From Nisaea acidiphila (GTDB taxonomy: Bacteria > Pseudomonadota > Alphaproteobacteria > Thalassobaculales > Thalassobaculaceae), in assembly GCF_024662015.1 (NCBI RefSeq), contig NZ_CP102480.1, positions 4,210,501-4,274,500 on the forward strand: a DNA stretch of 64,000 nt, in the 5' to 3' direction. Below the pieces are notes generated by a model. That model did no database searches. It was not told the DNA's origin and was given only the letters and a program-made list of their open reading frames with translations. Position 1 is the first letter of the stretch; each line of letters opens with the position of its first letter. Both the position numbers and the translations under genes were made by a program. Positions 35,052-44,608 of the stretch are shown in pieces.

Positions 35052-36746
35052 ATGACCGACAAACTTACGATCGCGTTGGCCCAACTGAACCCGACCGTCG
35101 GGGACTTCCAGGGCAATCTGGACCGGCTTCGCGAGGCTCGGAAAGCGGCTGCGGAAGCGGGCGCAGACCTGATGCTGACGAGCGAGCTATATGTCTGCGG
35201 CTATCCGCCGGAAGACCTGGTGCTGAAGCCGATGTTCATCGACAGCGTGCGCGCTGCGGTGACCGTTTTCGCCCGGGAGACTGCCGATGGCGGGCCGGCG
35301 GTTCTGCTGGGAGCGCCGTGGCGCGGCGATGACGGGCGCGTCTATAACGCGATGCTGCTGATCGAGGACGGGGCGATCGCCGCCGAGCGTTACAAGGTCG
35401 ATCTGCCGAATTACGGCGTGTTCGACGAGAAGCGCGTCTTTGCGGCGGGCGAGATGCCGGGTCCGGTCGCCTTCAAGGGGGTGCGCATCGGAATTCCGGT
35501 CTGCGAAGACATCTGGACGCCGGACGTCGTCGAATGCATCGCCGAGACCGGCGGCGAGATCCTGCTTGTGCCGAACGGGTCGCCTTTCGAACTCGGCAAG
35601 ACTGACCAGCGCCAGCAGCTGGGCGTCGCCCGGGTGGTCGAGAGCGGTTTGCCGCTGGTTTATCTAAACCAGCTCGGCGGACAGGATGAACTGGTCTTTG
35701 ACGGCGCGTCCTTCGTGCTGAATGCGGACCGCACGCTGGCTTGGCAAATGCCGGCGTGGCGGGAAAAGGTCGCGATCACGCACTGGTCCAAGAAGGATGG
35801 CGCTTGGGTCTGCGCTCCGGGCGAAACGGTGGCGGTCGAGACCGGCGACGCCTCGCTTTATCAGGCTCTGATCTGCGGCGTACGCGACTACGTGAACAAG
35901 AACGGCTTCAAGGGCGTCCTGATCGGTATGTCCGGCGGCATCGATTCCGCGCTCAGCGCCGCGGTCGCAGTCGATGCGCTCGGTCCGGACCGGGTGCATT
36001 GCGTCATGATGCCGTCTCCTTATACCAGCCGGGAGAGCCTGGAAGACGCTGCGGAGGCCTCGCGCCTGTTGGGCGTGAAGCTCGACGAGATCAATATCGG
36101 TCCGGCCATGGGCGCGTTCTCCGAGATGCTCGCGCCGTTCTTCGAAGGCACAAACAGCGACATCACGGAAGAGAACATCCAGTCGCGTTCGCGCGGCATG
36201 ACCCTGATGGCGCTCTCCAACAAGTTCGGGTACATGGTGCTTTCGACCGGAAACAAATCCGAGATGTCGGTCGGCTATGCCACGCTCTATGGCGACATGT
36301 GCGGCGGCTACAACGTGTTGAAGGATGTCTACAAGATGTCCGTCTTCGCGCTCTGCCGCTGGCGCAACGAGCGCAGGCCTTCGGGCGCGCTCGGACCCGA
36401 AGGGGCGGTGATGCCGGAGCGGATCATCACCAAGCCGCCCTCGGCGGAACTCCGGCCCGACCAGAAGGACGAGGACTCGCTGCCGCCCTATCCGGTGCTG
36501 GACGCGATCCTCGAAGACCTGATCGAGAACGTCACCCCGATCGCGGATATCGTGGCCAAGGGGTATGACCCGGAGACCGTGCTGAAGGTTTGGCGTTTGC
36601 TCGACCGGGCGGAGTACAAGCGCCGGCAGGCGCCGCCGGGCGTGAAGGTCACGCTGAAAGCTTTCGGGCGCGACCGGCGTTACCCGCTCACCAACGCATT
36701 TCACGGCGCCTATATGGCGTCCCCAGTTTCCAAGGCCGCGGAATGA
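35052..36746 (+). CDS. nadE: Glutamine-dependent NAD+ synthetase
   Basis: A 564-residue two-domain enzyme. The N-terminal nitrilase-like glutaminase (1-260) shows K in RYKVDLPNYGVFDEKR and the nucleophile C in RIGIPVCEDIW. The C-terminal synthetase has the PP-loop IGMSGGIDSALSAAVAVDAL, then RSRGMTLMALSN and LSTGNKSEMSVGYATLYGDM. It amidates nicotinate adenine dinucleotide with ammonia from glutamine, the last step of NAD synthesis. It overlaps gltX by four bases. Confidence 0.96.
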   Translation: MTDKLTIALAQLNPTVGDFQGNLDRLREARKAAAEAGADLMLTSELYVCGYPPEDLVLKPMFIDSVRAAVTVFARETADGGPAVLLGAPWRGDDGRVYNAMLLIEDGAIAAERYKVDLPNYGVFDEKRVFAAGEMPGPVAFKGVRIGIPVCEDIWTPDVVECIAETGGEILLVPNGSPFELGKTDQRQQLGVARVVESGLPLVYLNQLGGQDELVFDGASFVLNADRTLAWQMPAWREKVAITHWSKKDGAWVCAPGETVAVETGDASLYQALICGVRDYVNKNGFKGVLIGMSGGIDSALSAAVAVDALGPDRVHCVMMPSPYTSRESLEDAAEASRLLGVKLDEINIGPAMGAFSEMLAPFFEGTNSDITEENIQSRSRGMTLMALSNKFGYMVLSTGNKSEMSVGYATLYGDMCGGYNVLKDVYKMSVFALCRWRNERRPSGALGPEGAVMPERIITKPPSAELRPDQKDEDSLPPYPVLDAILEDLIENVTPIADIVAKGYDPETVLKVWRLLDRAEYKRRQAPPGVKVTLKAFGRDRRYPLTNAFHGAYMASPVSKAAE

Positions 36747-38092
36747 CCTCTGAGAACAATGTGACCGTCCGGTTCGCTCCGAGCCCGACGGGCCGCCTCC
36801 ATGTCGGCAATACCCGGACCGCTCTGGTCAATTGGCTTTATGCCCGAAAGGCCGGCGGCACCTTCCTCCTGCGCATGGACGACACCGATGACGAGCGTTC
36901 GACGGAGGAATATGCCACGGGGATCGAGGAGGATCTGACCTGGCTCGGTCTGACATGGGACCGGTTCGCCCGCCAGTCCGACCGCCTGGAGCGATACGAC
37001 GCCGCGGTGGAAAAGCTGAAGGCCTCCGGCCGGCTTTATCCCTGCTACGAGACCCAGGATGAACTCGGCCTGAAGCGGAAGGCGCAACTCTCCGCCGGAG
37101 GGCCGCCGGTCTATGACCGCGCCGCGTTGAAGCTGTCGGACGCGGAGAAGGCAGAGAAGGAAGCCTCCGGCATCCAGCCGCACTGGCGTTTCCTGCTGCT
37201 GCATGAGGAGGAGCGCTGGACCGATCTGGTGCGCGGCGAGAGCCACTATCACATGACGAGTCTCAGCGACCCGGTGCTGCTGCGTGCCGACGGCCGGCCG
37301 ATCTACACGCTGGCCTCGGTAGTCGACGATATCGAACTCGGCGTCACCCACATCCTCCGCGGGGAGGATCACCTGACGAACTCGGCGGCGCAGATGCAGC
37401 TCTTCAAGGCACTTGGCGCCGAACCGCCGGTGATGGGACATCTCTCGCTGCTGACCGACGTCGAGGGGCAGGGGCTGTCCAAGCGGCTCGGCTCGCTCAG
37501 CCTGGAGCAGCTCCGCGCCGACGGGCTCGAGGCGATGGCGGTCAATACGCTGTTGGCGAAGATCGGAACCTCCGATCCGGTCGAACCGCGCCAGCGGATC
37601 GAGCAGCTGGTCGAGGATTTCGACATTTCCAAGTTCTCCCGCGCCACGCCGGGCTTCGATCCGGCGGAACTTGAGGCGCTGAATGCGAAAATCCTGCACG
37701 AGACGGATTTCGCTCTGGTCTCGGAGCGGCTTGCAGGTCTTGGGATCGGCGGCGGCGAGGCGTTCTGGCTGGCAGTGCGGGGCAATCTGGAGAAGCTCGC
37801 GGACGCGGCGCTCTGGTGGCAGGTCTGCGAAGGAGAAGTCGATCCGCTGATAGAGGATGCCGACTACGCCGCCGCTGCCGCGCAGCATCTTCCCGCGGAA
37901 CCCTGGGATACCGACACCTGGAGAAGCTGGGCCGACACAGTAAAGGCCGAGACCGGGCGCAAGGGCAAACAGCTGTTCATGCCGCTCCGCGAGGCAGTCA
38001 CCGGGCAAAGCCGTGGACCGGACATGGCCGACCTGCTACCTTTGATCCCGCGCGGGAAAGTGCTCGCGCGCCTTCAGGGCCAGCGGGCCTGA
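36743..38092 (+). CDS. gltX: Glutamyl-tRNA synthetase
   Basis: A 449-residue class I synthetase. The HIGH-like motif is GRLHVGNTRTALVNWLY in the opening APSPTGRLHVGN; the KMSKS-like loop is QGLSKRLGS, with glycine in place of the usual lysine two residues before the serine. The C-terminal anticodon-binding helices end LLPLIPRGKVLARL. Alphaproteobacteria commonly keep two GluRS copies, one also serving tRNA-Gln before amidotransfer; this may be either. ATG at 36743 overlaps the nadE stop (ATGA). Confidence 0.95.
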   Translation: MTSENNVTVRFAPSPTGRLHVGNTRTALVNWLYARKAGGTFLLRMDDTDDERSTEEYATGIEEDLTWLGLTWDRFARQSDRLERYDAAVEKLKASGRLYPCYETQDELGLKRKAQLSAGGPPVYDRAALKLSDAEKAEKEASGIQPHWRFLLLHEEERWTDLVRGESHYHMTSLSDPVLLRADGRPIYTLASVVDDIELGVTHILRGEDHLTNSAAQMQLFKALGAEPPVMGHLSLLTDVEGQGLSKRLGSLSLEQLRADGLEAMAVNTLLAKIGTSDPVEPRQRIEQLVEDFDISKFSRATPGFDPAELEALNAKILHETDFALVSERLAGLGIGGGEAFWLAVRGNLEKLADAALWWQVCEGEVDPLIEDADYAAAAAQHLPAEPWDTDTWRSWADTVKAETGRKGKQLFMPLREAVTGQSRGPDMADLLPLIPRGKVLARLQGQRA

Positions 38093-38135
38093 AAGGCCAT
38101 CGCGCTCCCATCGCGCCCTAGGGAAAAGACACAAG

Positions 38136-38207
38136 ATGTTTTCGCGCAAGCTGCAGGATGTGATCTCTATTCCGGCATTCATCGCCGGCGATCTCTGTCG
38201 CGCCTGA
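38136..38207 (+). other. Possible 23-residue leader ORF upstream of cysS
   Basis: A 24-codon frame reads MFSRKLQDVISIPAFIAGDL and then CRA before TGA at 38205. It is followed at once by the GC-rich hairpin at 38215-38232 and then cysS. A Cys codon close to the stop and hairpin would suit attenuation by cysteinyl-tRNA, but there is only one Cys codon and no clear ribosome site. It could equally be the remnant of a lost gene. Confidence 0.25.
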
Positions 38208-38214
38208 ACATCCC

Positions 38215-38232
38215 GGGCCGCGCCCGCGGCCC
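38215..38232 (+). terminator. GC hairpin between gltX and cysS
   Basis: GGGCCGCG (38215-38222) and CGCGGCCC (38225-38232) pair perfectly over a 2-base gap. The T-rich stretch (CTCTCTTTATTT) starts 13 bases later, so it is a weak terminator or attenuator. Closing by two bases means the real loop opens by a pair. Confidence 0.5.
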
Positions 38233-38276
38233 CGTCGAACGTCTCTCTTTATTTACGCAAAGCGAAAGTCTGCGCG

Positions 38277-39671
38277 ATGTCCGCCACGACCTTGAAATTC
38301 CATAATACCCTGACGCGAGAGAAGGAAACCTTCTCGCCGATCGACCCGTCCAACGTCCGCGTCTATGCCTGCGGCCCGACCGTCTATGACTACGCCCATA
38401 TCGGCAATGCCCGTCCGGTCGTTGCCTTCGACATTCTCTTCCGCCTGCTGCGTCTGGTCTACGGCGCGGAGCATGTGACCTATGTCCGCAACATCACGGA
38501 CATCGACGACAAGATAAACGCGCGGGCGAAAGAAAGCGGGATTACGATCCGCGAGCTGACCGACGGCACGGCGGAGATCTATCGCGCCGACATGGCCGCG
38601 CTTGAGGCGCTGCCGCCGACCGAGGAGCCGCGCGCGACCGAGCATGTCGACGGCATGATCGCGATGATCGAGGCGCTGATCGAGAAGGGGCACGCCTACG
38701 AAGCCGAGGGGCATGTGCTTTTCAGCGTGCCGTCGATGCCGAACTATGGCGGCCTCTCGCGCCGGAACCGGGACGAACTGGTCGCCGGCGCCCGCATCGA
38801 AGTCGCGCCCTACAAGCGCGATCCCGCCGATTTCGTGCTCTGGAAGCCGTCCGACGCGGAAACGCCGGGCTGGGAGAGCCCCTGGGGCTTCGGCCGGCCG
38901 GGCTGGCATATCGAGTGCTCGGCGATGAGTGCCCGCTATCTCGGTGCCGAGTTCGATATTCATGCCGGCGGGCTCGATCTGATCTTTCCCCACCACGAGA
39001 ACGAGATCGCCCAGAGCTGCTGTGCCCACGGGACCGAGAAGATGGCGCGGACCTGGCTGCATAACGGCTTCGTCACGGTCGAGGGCGAGAAGATGTCGAA
39101 ATCCCTCGGCAACTTCTACACCGTCCACGATCTGCTGGAGGACTGGCAGGGCGAGGTCATCCGCTTCCATTTGCTCTCGACCCACTATCGGGCACCGCTC
39201 GATTTCTCGAAGGAAGGGCTGAAGGAGGCGAAGGCCGCGCTGGACCGCTTTTATCTTGTGCTGCGCGATACGGATGCGCATCTGCCTGAGACGGAGCCGG
39301 ATGCCGAACTGGTCGCGGCGCTGGCGGACGATCTCAATACGCCGCTCGCGATTGCCCGGCTGCACGCGATCGCAACCGACGCGAATAAGGCGGCGAACCC
39401 GGCGAAGAAAGCGGAGCTGCAGGCTCTCCTGAAGGCGTCGGGTGCGTTGATCGGGCTTTTCGGCAGCGATCCGGAGGCCTGGTTCAAATGGTCTCCGGCC
39501 GGATCTGCAGGTGGTCTTTCGGACTCCGAGATCGACGATATGGTCTCGGCACGCGTGGCGGCCCGGCAGAACAAGGACTTTGCAGAAGCGGACCGAATCC
39601 GGGACGCGCTGACGGAGGCGGGGATCGTGCTGGAAGATGGGGTCGGCGGGACCGCCTGGCGGCGTTCCTGA
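38277..39671 (+). CDS. cysS: Cysteinyl-tRNA synthetase
   Basis: A 464-residue class I synthetase. [16 protein letters not shown] contains the zinc-ligand cysteine and the HIGH-like motif, [10 protein letters not shown] and [11 protein letters not shown] supply the other zinc ligands, and KMSKS is exact in [11 protein letters not shown]. The C-terminal DALR-type helix ends [19 protein letters not shown]. It charges tRNA-Cys. Start ATG at 38277; a ribosome site is weak (AGCGAAAG). Confidence 0.97.
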   Translation: MSATTLKFHNTLTREKETFSPIDPSNVRVYACGPTVYDYAHIGNARPVVAFDILFRLLRLVYGAEHVTYVRNITDIDDKINARAKESGITIRELTDGTAEIYRADMAALEALPPTEEPRATEHVDGMIAMIEALIEKGHAYEAEGHVLFSVPSMPNYGGLSRRNRDELVAGARIEVAPYKRDPADFVLWKPSDAETPGWESPWGFGRPGWHIECSAMSARYLGAEFDIHAGGLDLIFPHHENEIAQSCCAHGTEKMARTWLHNGFVTVEGEKMSKSLGNFYTVHDLLEDWQGEVIRFHLLSTHYRAPLDFSKEGLKEAKAALDRFYLVLRDTDAHLPETEPDAELVAALADDLNTPLAIARLHAIATDANKAANPAKKAELQALLKASGALIGLFGSDPEAWFKWSPAGSAGGLSDSEIDDMVSARVAARQNKDFAEADRIRDALTEAGIVLEDGVGGTAWRRS

Positions 39672-39677
39672 TCGCCT

Positions 39678-40289
39678 CTAGACGCTGTTGAAGGGGACCT
39701 CGGTCGGCACCATGCAGACTAGGACCCGTCTCACGACCTTCTCCTCGTCGACCAGCGGCAGGATCAGCCGGGACCAGCGATCCCAGCGTTCGATCACGTC
39801 CGGCTCGCGGACGCGCTGCTTGTCGTGCTCGGTATAGATCGTGAAATTGTTGCGCGCGACGGTCTGATATTGCGGGCGGACATTGCGCGTCGCCTCGGTG
39901 TTCAGCTGTCCGCTTGTGCGGCCCGTCAGGTCGAGACCGTAAGTGTCGACCACCTGTGAGCCGTAAAGGCGGTAGCGGTAGCCGTCGATGTTCTCCGTCG
40001 GCTCCAGAACGACGATGGAGCCGAGCGCCGGTTTGACATCGAGCGGATCGAACTCCCTGAAGTGAACGCCATCCAGCTTCTTCTGGTATTTCTTTGCGAA
40101 CCAGTCGGTCAGGCAGCGGTGCTGGGGGTGAATGAAGCGGTCGCTGTCGAGCTCTTCGTTGCGGAAGCCGAAGATCGCATAGTTCCGCAGGCTGTACTGC
40201 TTGGGGTCCGGCAGCAGCTTCTGCACGGCCGGGTCGCCTTCCGGCACCGACGCGTAAATGAACCGGCTCTGTTCCGAGGGTAAGTTCAT
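39678..40289 (-). CDS. PAS domain protein (PAS_5, DUF1457 type)
   Basis: A 203-residue protein of the PAS_5 family, common in Rhodospirillales and relatives. Landmarks are IHPQHRCLTDWFAKKY, GSIVVLEPTENIDGYRYRLY, GLDLTGRTSGQL and the closing SRLILPLVDEEKVVRRVLV. No output domain is attached, so it may sense a ligand and act through partners. It is convergent with cysS, with stops only seven bases apart. Confidence 0.87.
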   Translation of the reverse strand: MNLPSEQSRFIYASVPEGDPAVQKLLPDPKQYSLRNYAIFGFRNEELDSDRFIHPQHRCLTDWFAKKYQKKLDGVHFREFDPLDVKPALGSIVVLEPTENIDGYRYRLYGSQVVDTYGLDLTGRTSGQLNTEATRNVRPQYQTVARNNFTIYTEHDKQRVREPDVIERWDRWSRLILPLVDEEKVVRRVLVCMVPTEVPFNSV

Positions 40290-40479
40290 TGGCCCTGAAA
40301 AAATTAAGTGAATTTCAGACTAAATTTTCGATACTCACCTACACCAGAATCAATCCCGCTTGCATCTGCGTAATTGCAGGTCTGCATCCCGAATTCTCTG
40401 TCGCAGGCGCCTGCGCACAGCATGTGGTGCGCGGGCGCGTTCTGGACTGCGGCCTATTGCCTTTGTCTCCGGCGGTTGA

Positions 40480-40497
40480 GCGGTGCTAAAACACCGC
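40480..40497. promoter_or_regulatory. Small inverted repeat ahead of cimA
   Basis: GCGGTG (40480-40485) and CACCGC (40492-40497) flank CTAAAA, 22 bases before the cimA start. It could be a 5'-leader hairpin or a regulator half-site pair; no promoter boxes were resolved around it. Confidence 0.35.
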
Positions 40498-40519
40498 CTC
40501 GCAGTCAAGGAACAGGCAA

Positions 40520-42133
40520 ATGACGGACAACCGCGTCTATCTCTTCGATACCACGCTCCGCGATGGGCAGCAGACCCGGGGCGTCGATTTCACGCCGGCG
40601 GACAAGATCGCGATTGCGCGCGCGCTCGACGAGATTGGTATCGATTACGTGGAAGGCGGCTGGCCCGGCGCCAACCCTACCGACGACCGGTTCTTCTCGG
40701 AGCCGCCGGCGCTGAAGCGCGCCAAGCTCGTCGCCTTCGGCATGACGAGACGCCCCGGGCGCAGCGCGGAGAACGATCCGGGTCTCGCGGGCGTCCTGGG
40801 ATCGAAAGCCGGCGCGGCCTGTCTTGTCGGCAAGACCTGGGACTTTCATGTCGATGTCGCGCTTGAGATCGATCGCGACGAGAACGTCCAGATGATCCGC
40901 GACAGCATGAAGCTCGCGGCCAAGCGTGGCTTCGAGCCGATGTTCGACTGCGAGCATTTCTTCGACGGCTACAAGGCCAATCCCGACTACGCGCTGTCCT
41001 GCGTCAAGGCGGCCTACGAGTCCGGCGCGCGCTGGGTCGTGCTCTGCGATACCAATGGCGGAGCGTTGCCGCACGAGGTCTCCGAGATCGTCGCCGAGGT
41101 GGTGAAGGTGGTGCCGGGCGATCATGTCGGCATTCATACCCACAATGACACGGAAAACGCGGTCGCCAACACGCTGGCGGCGGTGCGGGCCGGCGCCCGG
41201 CAGGTGCAGGGCACGATCAACGGGCTGGGCGAACGCTGCGGCAACGCGAACATCGTCACCCTGACGGCGATCCTCGGGCTCAAGATGGGCTATGAGACCG
41301 GCGTGGGCGACAAAGGCATGAAGCAGCTGAAGAAGCTTTCGCGCATGCTCGACGACCGCCTCAACCGTGCGCCGAACCCGCATGCGGCCTTTGTGGGTGA
41401 CGCCGCCTTTGCTCACAAAGGTGGTTTGCATGTCTCGGCCGTGCAGAAGGACCCGAAGACCTACGAACATATCGACCCGGAACTGGTCGGCAATCAGCGC
41501 TACATCCTGGTCTCCGACCAGGCGGGACGCTCCAATATCCTTGCCCGATTCACGGAGATCGGCGTCGAGATCGATCCGAAACATCCGAAGATTCAGCGCC
41601 TGGTCGAGGATGTGAAGGAGAAGGAGTTCCTCGGCTATTCCTACGATACCGCCGAAGCCAGTTTCGAGCTGCTGGCGCGGCGCACGGTCGAGAATGTGCC
41701 GGATTATTTCTCCATTGAACGCTTCCGGGTGATGGATGAGCGCCGCTTCAATGCGCGCGGCCAGATGGTGATTGAGTCGGAGGCGACGGCGACGGTGGAA
41801 GTCGCAGGCCAGCGCCTGCACGAGGTCGCGGTCGGTAACGGCCCGGTCAACGCGCTCGATCTCGCGATCCGCAAGGCGCTCAGCACCGCCTATCCGAGCA
41901 TCGATGGCGTCAAGCTGATGGATTACAAGGTGCGCATTCTGCCGCCGCCGCCGAACAGCGACGGTACCGACGCGGTGACCCGCGTGATGATCGAGAGCGC
42001 GGGGCCGGACGGCACCATGTGGCGCACGGTCGGGGTCTCGGCGAACATCATCGACGCTTCGATCATGGCGCTTTCCGACAGCCTGACCTATTGCCTGCTG
42101 AAGTCGGGTACGGAAGCGAAGGTCGACGCCTGA
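40520..42133 (+). CDS. cimA: (R)-citramalate synthase
   Basis: A 537-residue enzyme of the isopropylmalate/citramalate synthase family. YLFDTTLRDGQQTRGVDF holds the catalytic Arg-Asp pair and metal ligand, EGGWPGANPTD and GIHTHNDTENAVAN (His-x-His metal ligands) follow, and QGTINGLGERCGNAN closes the TIM barrel. The regulatory LeuA-dimer domain lies at about 390-530. The VEGGWPGANPTDDRFF context and length mark CimA rather than LeuA. It condenses pyruvate and acetyl-CoA to citramalate for isoleucine synthesis. trmJ follows after 3 bases. Confidence 0.93.
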   Translation: MTDNRVYLFDTTLRDGQQTRGVDFTPADKIAIARALDEIGIDYVEGGWPGANPTDDRFFSEPPALKRAKLVAFGMTRRPGRSAENDPGLAGVLGSKAGAACLVGKTWDFHVDVALEIDRDENVQMIRDSMKLAAKRGFEPMFDCEHFFDGYKANPDYALSCVKAAYESGARWVVLCDTNGGALPHEVSEIVAEVVKVVPGDHVGIHTHNDTENAVANTLAAVRAGARQVQGTINGLGERCGNANIVTLTAILGLKMGYETGVGDKGMKQLKKLSRMLDDRLNRAPNPHAAFVGDAAFAHKGGLHVSAVQKDPKTYEHIDPELVGNQRYILVSDQAGRSNILARFTEIGVEIDPKHPKIQRLVEDVKEKEFLGYSYDTAEASFELLARRTVENVPDYFSIERFRVMDERRFNARGQMVIESEATATVEVAGQRLHEVAVGNGPVNALDLAIRKALSTAYPSIDGVKLMDYKVRILPPPPNSDGTDAVTRVMIESAGPDGTMWRTVGVSANIIDASIMALSDSLTYCLLKSGTEAKVDA

Positions 42134-42136
42134 GCC

Positions 42137-42913
42137 ATGGCTGGAACCGATCAGAGCAAGGCCGCCGCGCAGCCCGACGCGGCGGCGCCCGTCGTCATCC
42201 TCGTGCGTCCGCAGATGGGCGAGAATATCGGCGCCGCGGCCCGCGCCATGCTGAATTGCGGGCTTGGCGAGATGCGTCTTGTTGCACCGCGCGACGGCTG
42301 GCCCAACCCGGCGGCGGAGGCCATGGCCTCGGGCGCGGTCGCCGTGCTGGCCGGGGCGAAGGTCTACGAGACCACCGCCGAAGCGGTGGCCGATCTCAAT
42401 CTCGTGCTGGCGACCACCGCGCGCAGCCGGGACCAGGTGAAAGACGCCTATGTGCCGCGCGAGGCGGCCTCGGTCATGAAGGCGCATATCGCGGGCGGAC
42501 ATCGCGGCGGAATCCTGTTCGGTCCGGAGCGGGCCGGGCTGGAGAATGACGAAGTCGCGCTCGCGGACGCCATCGTCCATGTCCCGCTGAACCCGGCCTT
42601 CTCCTCGCTCAATCTCGCGCAGGCGGTGCTGCTGCTCGGCTACGAATGGTACCAGGCGGGCGATGCGACGCCGGACCAGTCCATGAGCGGCCACGGCGAG
42701 CCGGCCAGTGTCGAGGACAGGGAATACTTCCTGACCCGGCTGGAGAAGGAGCTTTACGACGGTGGGTTCCTCTTCCCGGAGACGCTCGCGCCGACGATCC
42801 GGCGCAATCTGCGCAATCTCTTCAACCGGGCCCGCCTGACGGATCAGGACGTCCGCACGCTGCATGGCGTTGTGAGCACGCTTCTGAAGAAGGAGGGGCG
42901 AAGCGACGTCTGA
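42137..42913 (+). CDS. trmJ: tRNA (cytidine/uridine-2'-O)-methyltransferase, TrmJ type
   Basis: A 258-residue SPOUT-class methyltransferase with a trefoil knot. VVILVRPQMGENIGAAARAM contains the conserved N and R region, GGILFGPERAGLENDEV and the knot loop PAFSSLNLAQAVLLLGYEW follow. The C-terminal helical extension (REYFLTRLEKELYDGGF) is typical of TrmJ. It methylates the 2'-hydroxyl of nucleotide 32 in several tRNAs. It is coupled to cimA, with stop and start three bases apart. Confidence 0.9.
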   Translation: MAGTDQSKAAAQPDAAAPVVILVRPQMGENIGAAARAMLNCGLGEMRLVAPRDGWPNPAAEAMASGAVAVLAGAKVYETTAEAVADLNLVLATTARSRDQVKDAYVPREAASVMKAHIAGGHRGGILFGPERAGLENDEVALADAIVHVPLNPAFSSLNLAQAVLLLGYEWYQAGDATPDQSMSGHGEPASVEDREYFLTRLEKELYDGGFLFPETLAPTIRRNLRNLFNRARLTDQDVRTLHGVVSTLLKKEGRSDV

Positions 42914-42917
42914 GCGC

Positions 42918-43634
42918 TCAGCCCGCCGCCGCCCGCTTCCGCTTCGCCAAAAGGTTCAGCACCTCGACGGAGGCGGAGAAGAATACCGCGAAATAGATAT
43001 AGCCGCGCGGGATGTGGAAATGCATTCCGTCCGCGATCAGGGCGACGCCGACCAGCATCAGGAAGCTGAGGGCGAGCATCTTGGTGGTCGGGTGCTTCTC
43101 GATGAAGCCCGCGATCGGACCCGCGGCCGCGATCATCACCGCCATCGCGATGACCACGGCGGCGATCATCACACCCAGATCCTGGACCATGCCGACGGCG
43201 GTGATCACGCTGTCGATGGAGAAGACGAGGTCGAGCACGATGATCTGCCCGATTACCGCGGCGAAGGTGGCGCCCACCTTCGCCCTGGTTCCCCCGTGGT
43301 CGCCCTCGACCGAATTGTGGATCTCGTGCGTGCCCTTGTAGAGCAGGAAGAGGCCGCCGATGAGCAGGATCAGGTCGCGCCAGGAGAGGGTATAGCCCCA
43401 GATCTCGGTGATCGGCGCGGTGAGGCCGACGATCCAGGCCAGCGCCGAGAGCATGATCAGGCGCAAGATCAATGCCAGCCCGAGACCGACCCGGCGGGCC
43501 AACGGGCGTCTCTCCTCGGGCAGGCTTTCCGCCACGATCGAAACGAAAATGATGTTGTCGATGCCGAGGATGATCTCGAGCGCGGTCAGGGTGGCGAGGC
43601 TCGCCCAGAGTGTCGGGTCCAGGATCCAGTCCAT
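42918..43634 (-). CDS. TerC family integral membrane protein
   Basis: A 238-residue inner-membrane protein with about seven helices. The TerC signature LEIILGIDNIIFVSIVA near residue 20 and its internal repeat VLDLVFSIDSVITAVGMV each place an acidic residue inside a membrane helix. Proteins of this family export Mn2+ or support protein secretion; the exact role of this short YgdQ/YoaE-like form is unknown. It is convergent with trmJ, with 4 bases between stops. Confidence 0.92.
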   Translation of the reverse strand: MDWILDPTLWASLATLTALEIILGIDNIIFVSIVAESLPEERRPLARRVGLGLALILRLIMLSALAWIVGLTAPITEIWGYTLSWRDLILLIGGLFLLYKGTHEIHNSVEGDHGGTRAKVGATFAAVIGQIIVLDLVFSIDSVITAVGMVQDLGVMIAAVVIAMAVMIAAAGPIAGFIEKHPTTKMLALSFLMLVGVALIADGMHFHIPRGYIYFAVFFSASVEVLNLLAKRKRAAAG

Positions 43635-43756
43635 GCGCGTGCTCCTCGATCGTCGCTGCTGGTGTTAGCTGCTGGTGTTACATGAGCATATAACGGACGG
43701 ATATGTTTCCGGTTCCGATGGCGTGCGTAGCGGCCTGTTGCAGTGCGGCCGTACGG

Positions 43757-43785
43757 CTTGACTTCAGGACTTCGATCCGTATAGT
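43757..43785 (+). promoter_or_regulatory. Sigma-70 type promoter for rpsD
   Basis: CTTGAC (43757-43762) and TATAGT (43780-43785) are separated by 17 bases, a good match to alphaproteobacterial housekeeping promoters. Transcription from about 43793 would give a leader of roughly 110 bases before rpsD. Confidence 0.75.
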
Positions 43786-43902
43786 GCGCGCCTCACTTCC
43801 CGAGAAAGCGGGGCGGGCGGATCAGCCGTCAGTCCCCGGCCAGCGTCTCACAAGGACGACGGCACTATCGGGACAAAGGTAAGAAAATGAAGGAGATGGG
43901 TT

Positions 43903-44517
43903 ATGGGCAAGCGCCTTAACTCGAAGCACAAGATTGACCGGCGCCTTGGCGTCAATCTCTGGGGCCGCGCGAAGTCCCCGTTCAACGATCGTGAATATGG
44001 CCCGGGCCAGCACGGTCAGCGCCGCCGCAAGCCGTCCGACTACGGCATTCAGCTCATGGCGAAGCAGAAGCTGAAGGGCTATTACGGCAATATCGGCGAG
44101 AAGCAGTTCCGCAAATATTATCAGGAAGCGGTCCGGCGCCGCGGCGACACCGGCGAGAACCTCGTCGGTATTCTTGAGTGCCGCCTGGACGCCGTCGTCT
44201 ACCGCATGAAGTTCGTCCCGACCGTCTTCGCCGCGCGCCAGGTTGTCAGCCACAACCACGTCCGCGTGAACGGCAAGCGCGTCAACGTCCCGTCCTACAT
44301 GGTCAAGGAAGGCGACGTGATCGAGCTGAAGGAAAAGTCCCGCGAGCTTCCGATGGTGCTCGAGGCCGCCGCCTCCAACGAGCGCGACATTCCGGACTAC
44401 ATGGATGTCGATCTCGACAAGAAGCGCGGCACCTTCACCCGCACGCCGAAGCTGGAAGACGTCCCGTACCCGGTCCAGATGGAACCGAACCTCGTGGTCG
44501 AATTCTACTCCCGCTAA
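43903..44517 (+). CDS. rpsD: 30S ribosomal protein S4
   Basis: A 204-residue S4. It starts [20 protein letters not shown], with [38 protein letters not shown], and the S4 RNA-binding domain [20 protein letters not shown] to [18 protein letters not shown]. It is one of the first proteins to bind 16S rRNA and nucleates the 30S body. The gene stands alone with its own promoter (43757-43785) and terminator. AAGGAG lies ahead of the ATG. Confidence 0.98.
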   Translation: MGKRLNSKHKIDRRLGVNLWGRAKSPFNDREYGPGQHGQRRRKPSDYGIQLMAKQKLKGYYGNIGEKQFRKYYQEAVRRRGDTGENLVGILECRLDAVVYRMKFVPTVFAARQVVSHNHVRVNGKRVNVPSYMVKEGDVIELKEKSRELPMVLEAAASNERDIPDYMDVDLDKKRGTFTRTPKLEDVPYPVQMEPNLVVEFYSR

Positions 44518-44542
44518 TCCGGGGGCACACAGTTACGGAAAA

Positions 44543-44568
44543 GGCCGCTCTTTGGAGCGGCCTTTTTT
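44543..44568 (+). terminator. Rho-independent terminator after rpsD
   Basis: GGCCGCTC (44543-44550), loop TTTG, GAGCGGCC (44555-44562) and six Ts form a textbook intrinsic terminator 25 bases past the rpsD stop. Confidence 0.96.
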
Positions 44569-44608
44569 GTTGGGATTTCCGGAGGAGGAGGGCGTCTCCC
44601 TCCTGCCG

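Noticed and set aside
40505-42865. 786-codon minus-strand frame opposite cimA and trmJ
   Set aside because: Antisense shadow of two recognised enzymes; low-complexity composition and no ribosome site.
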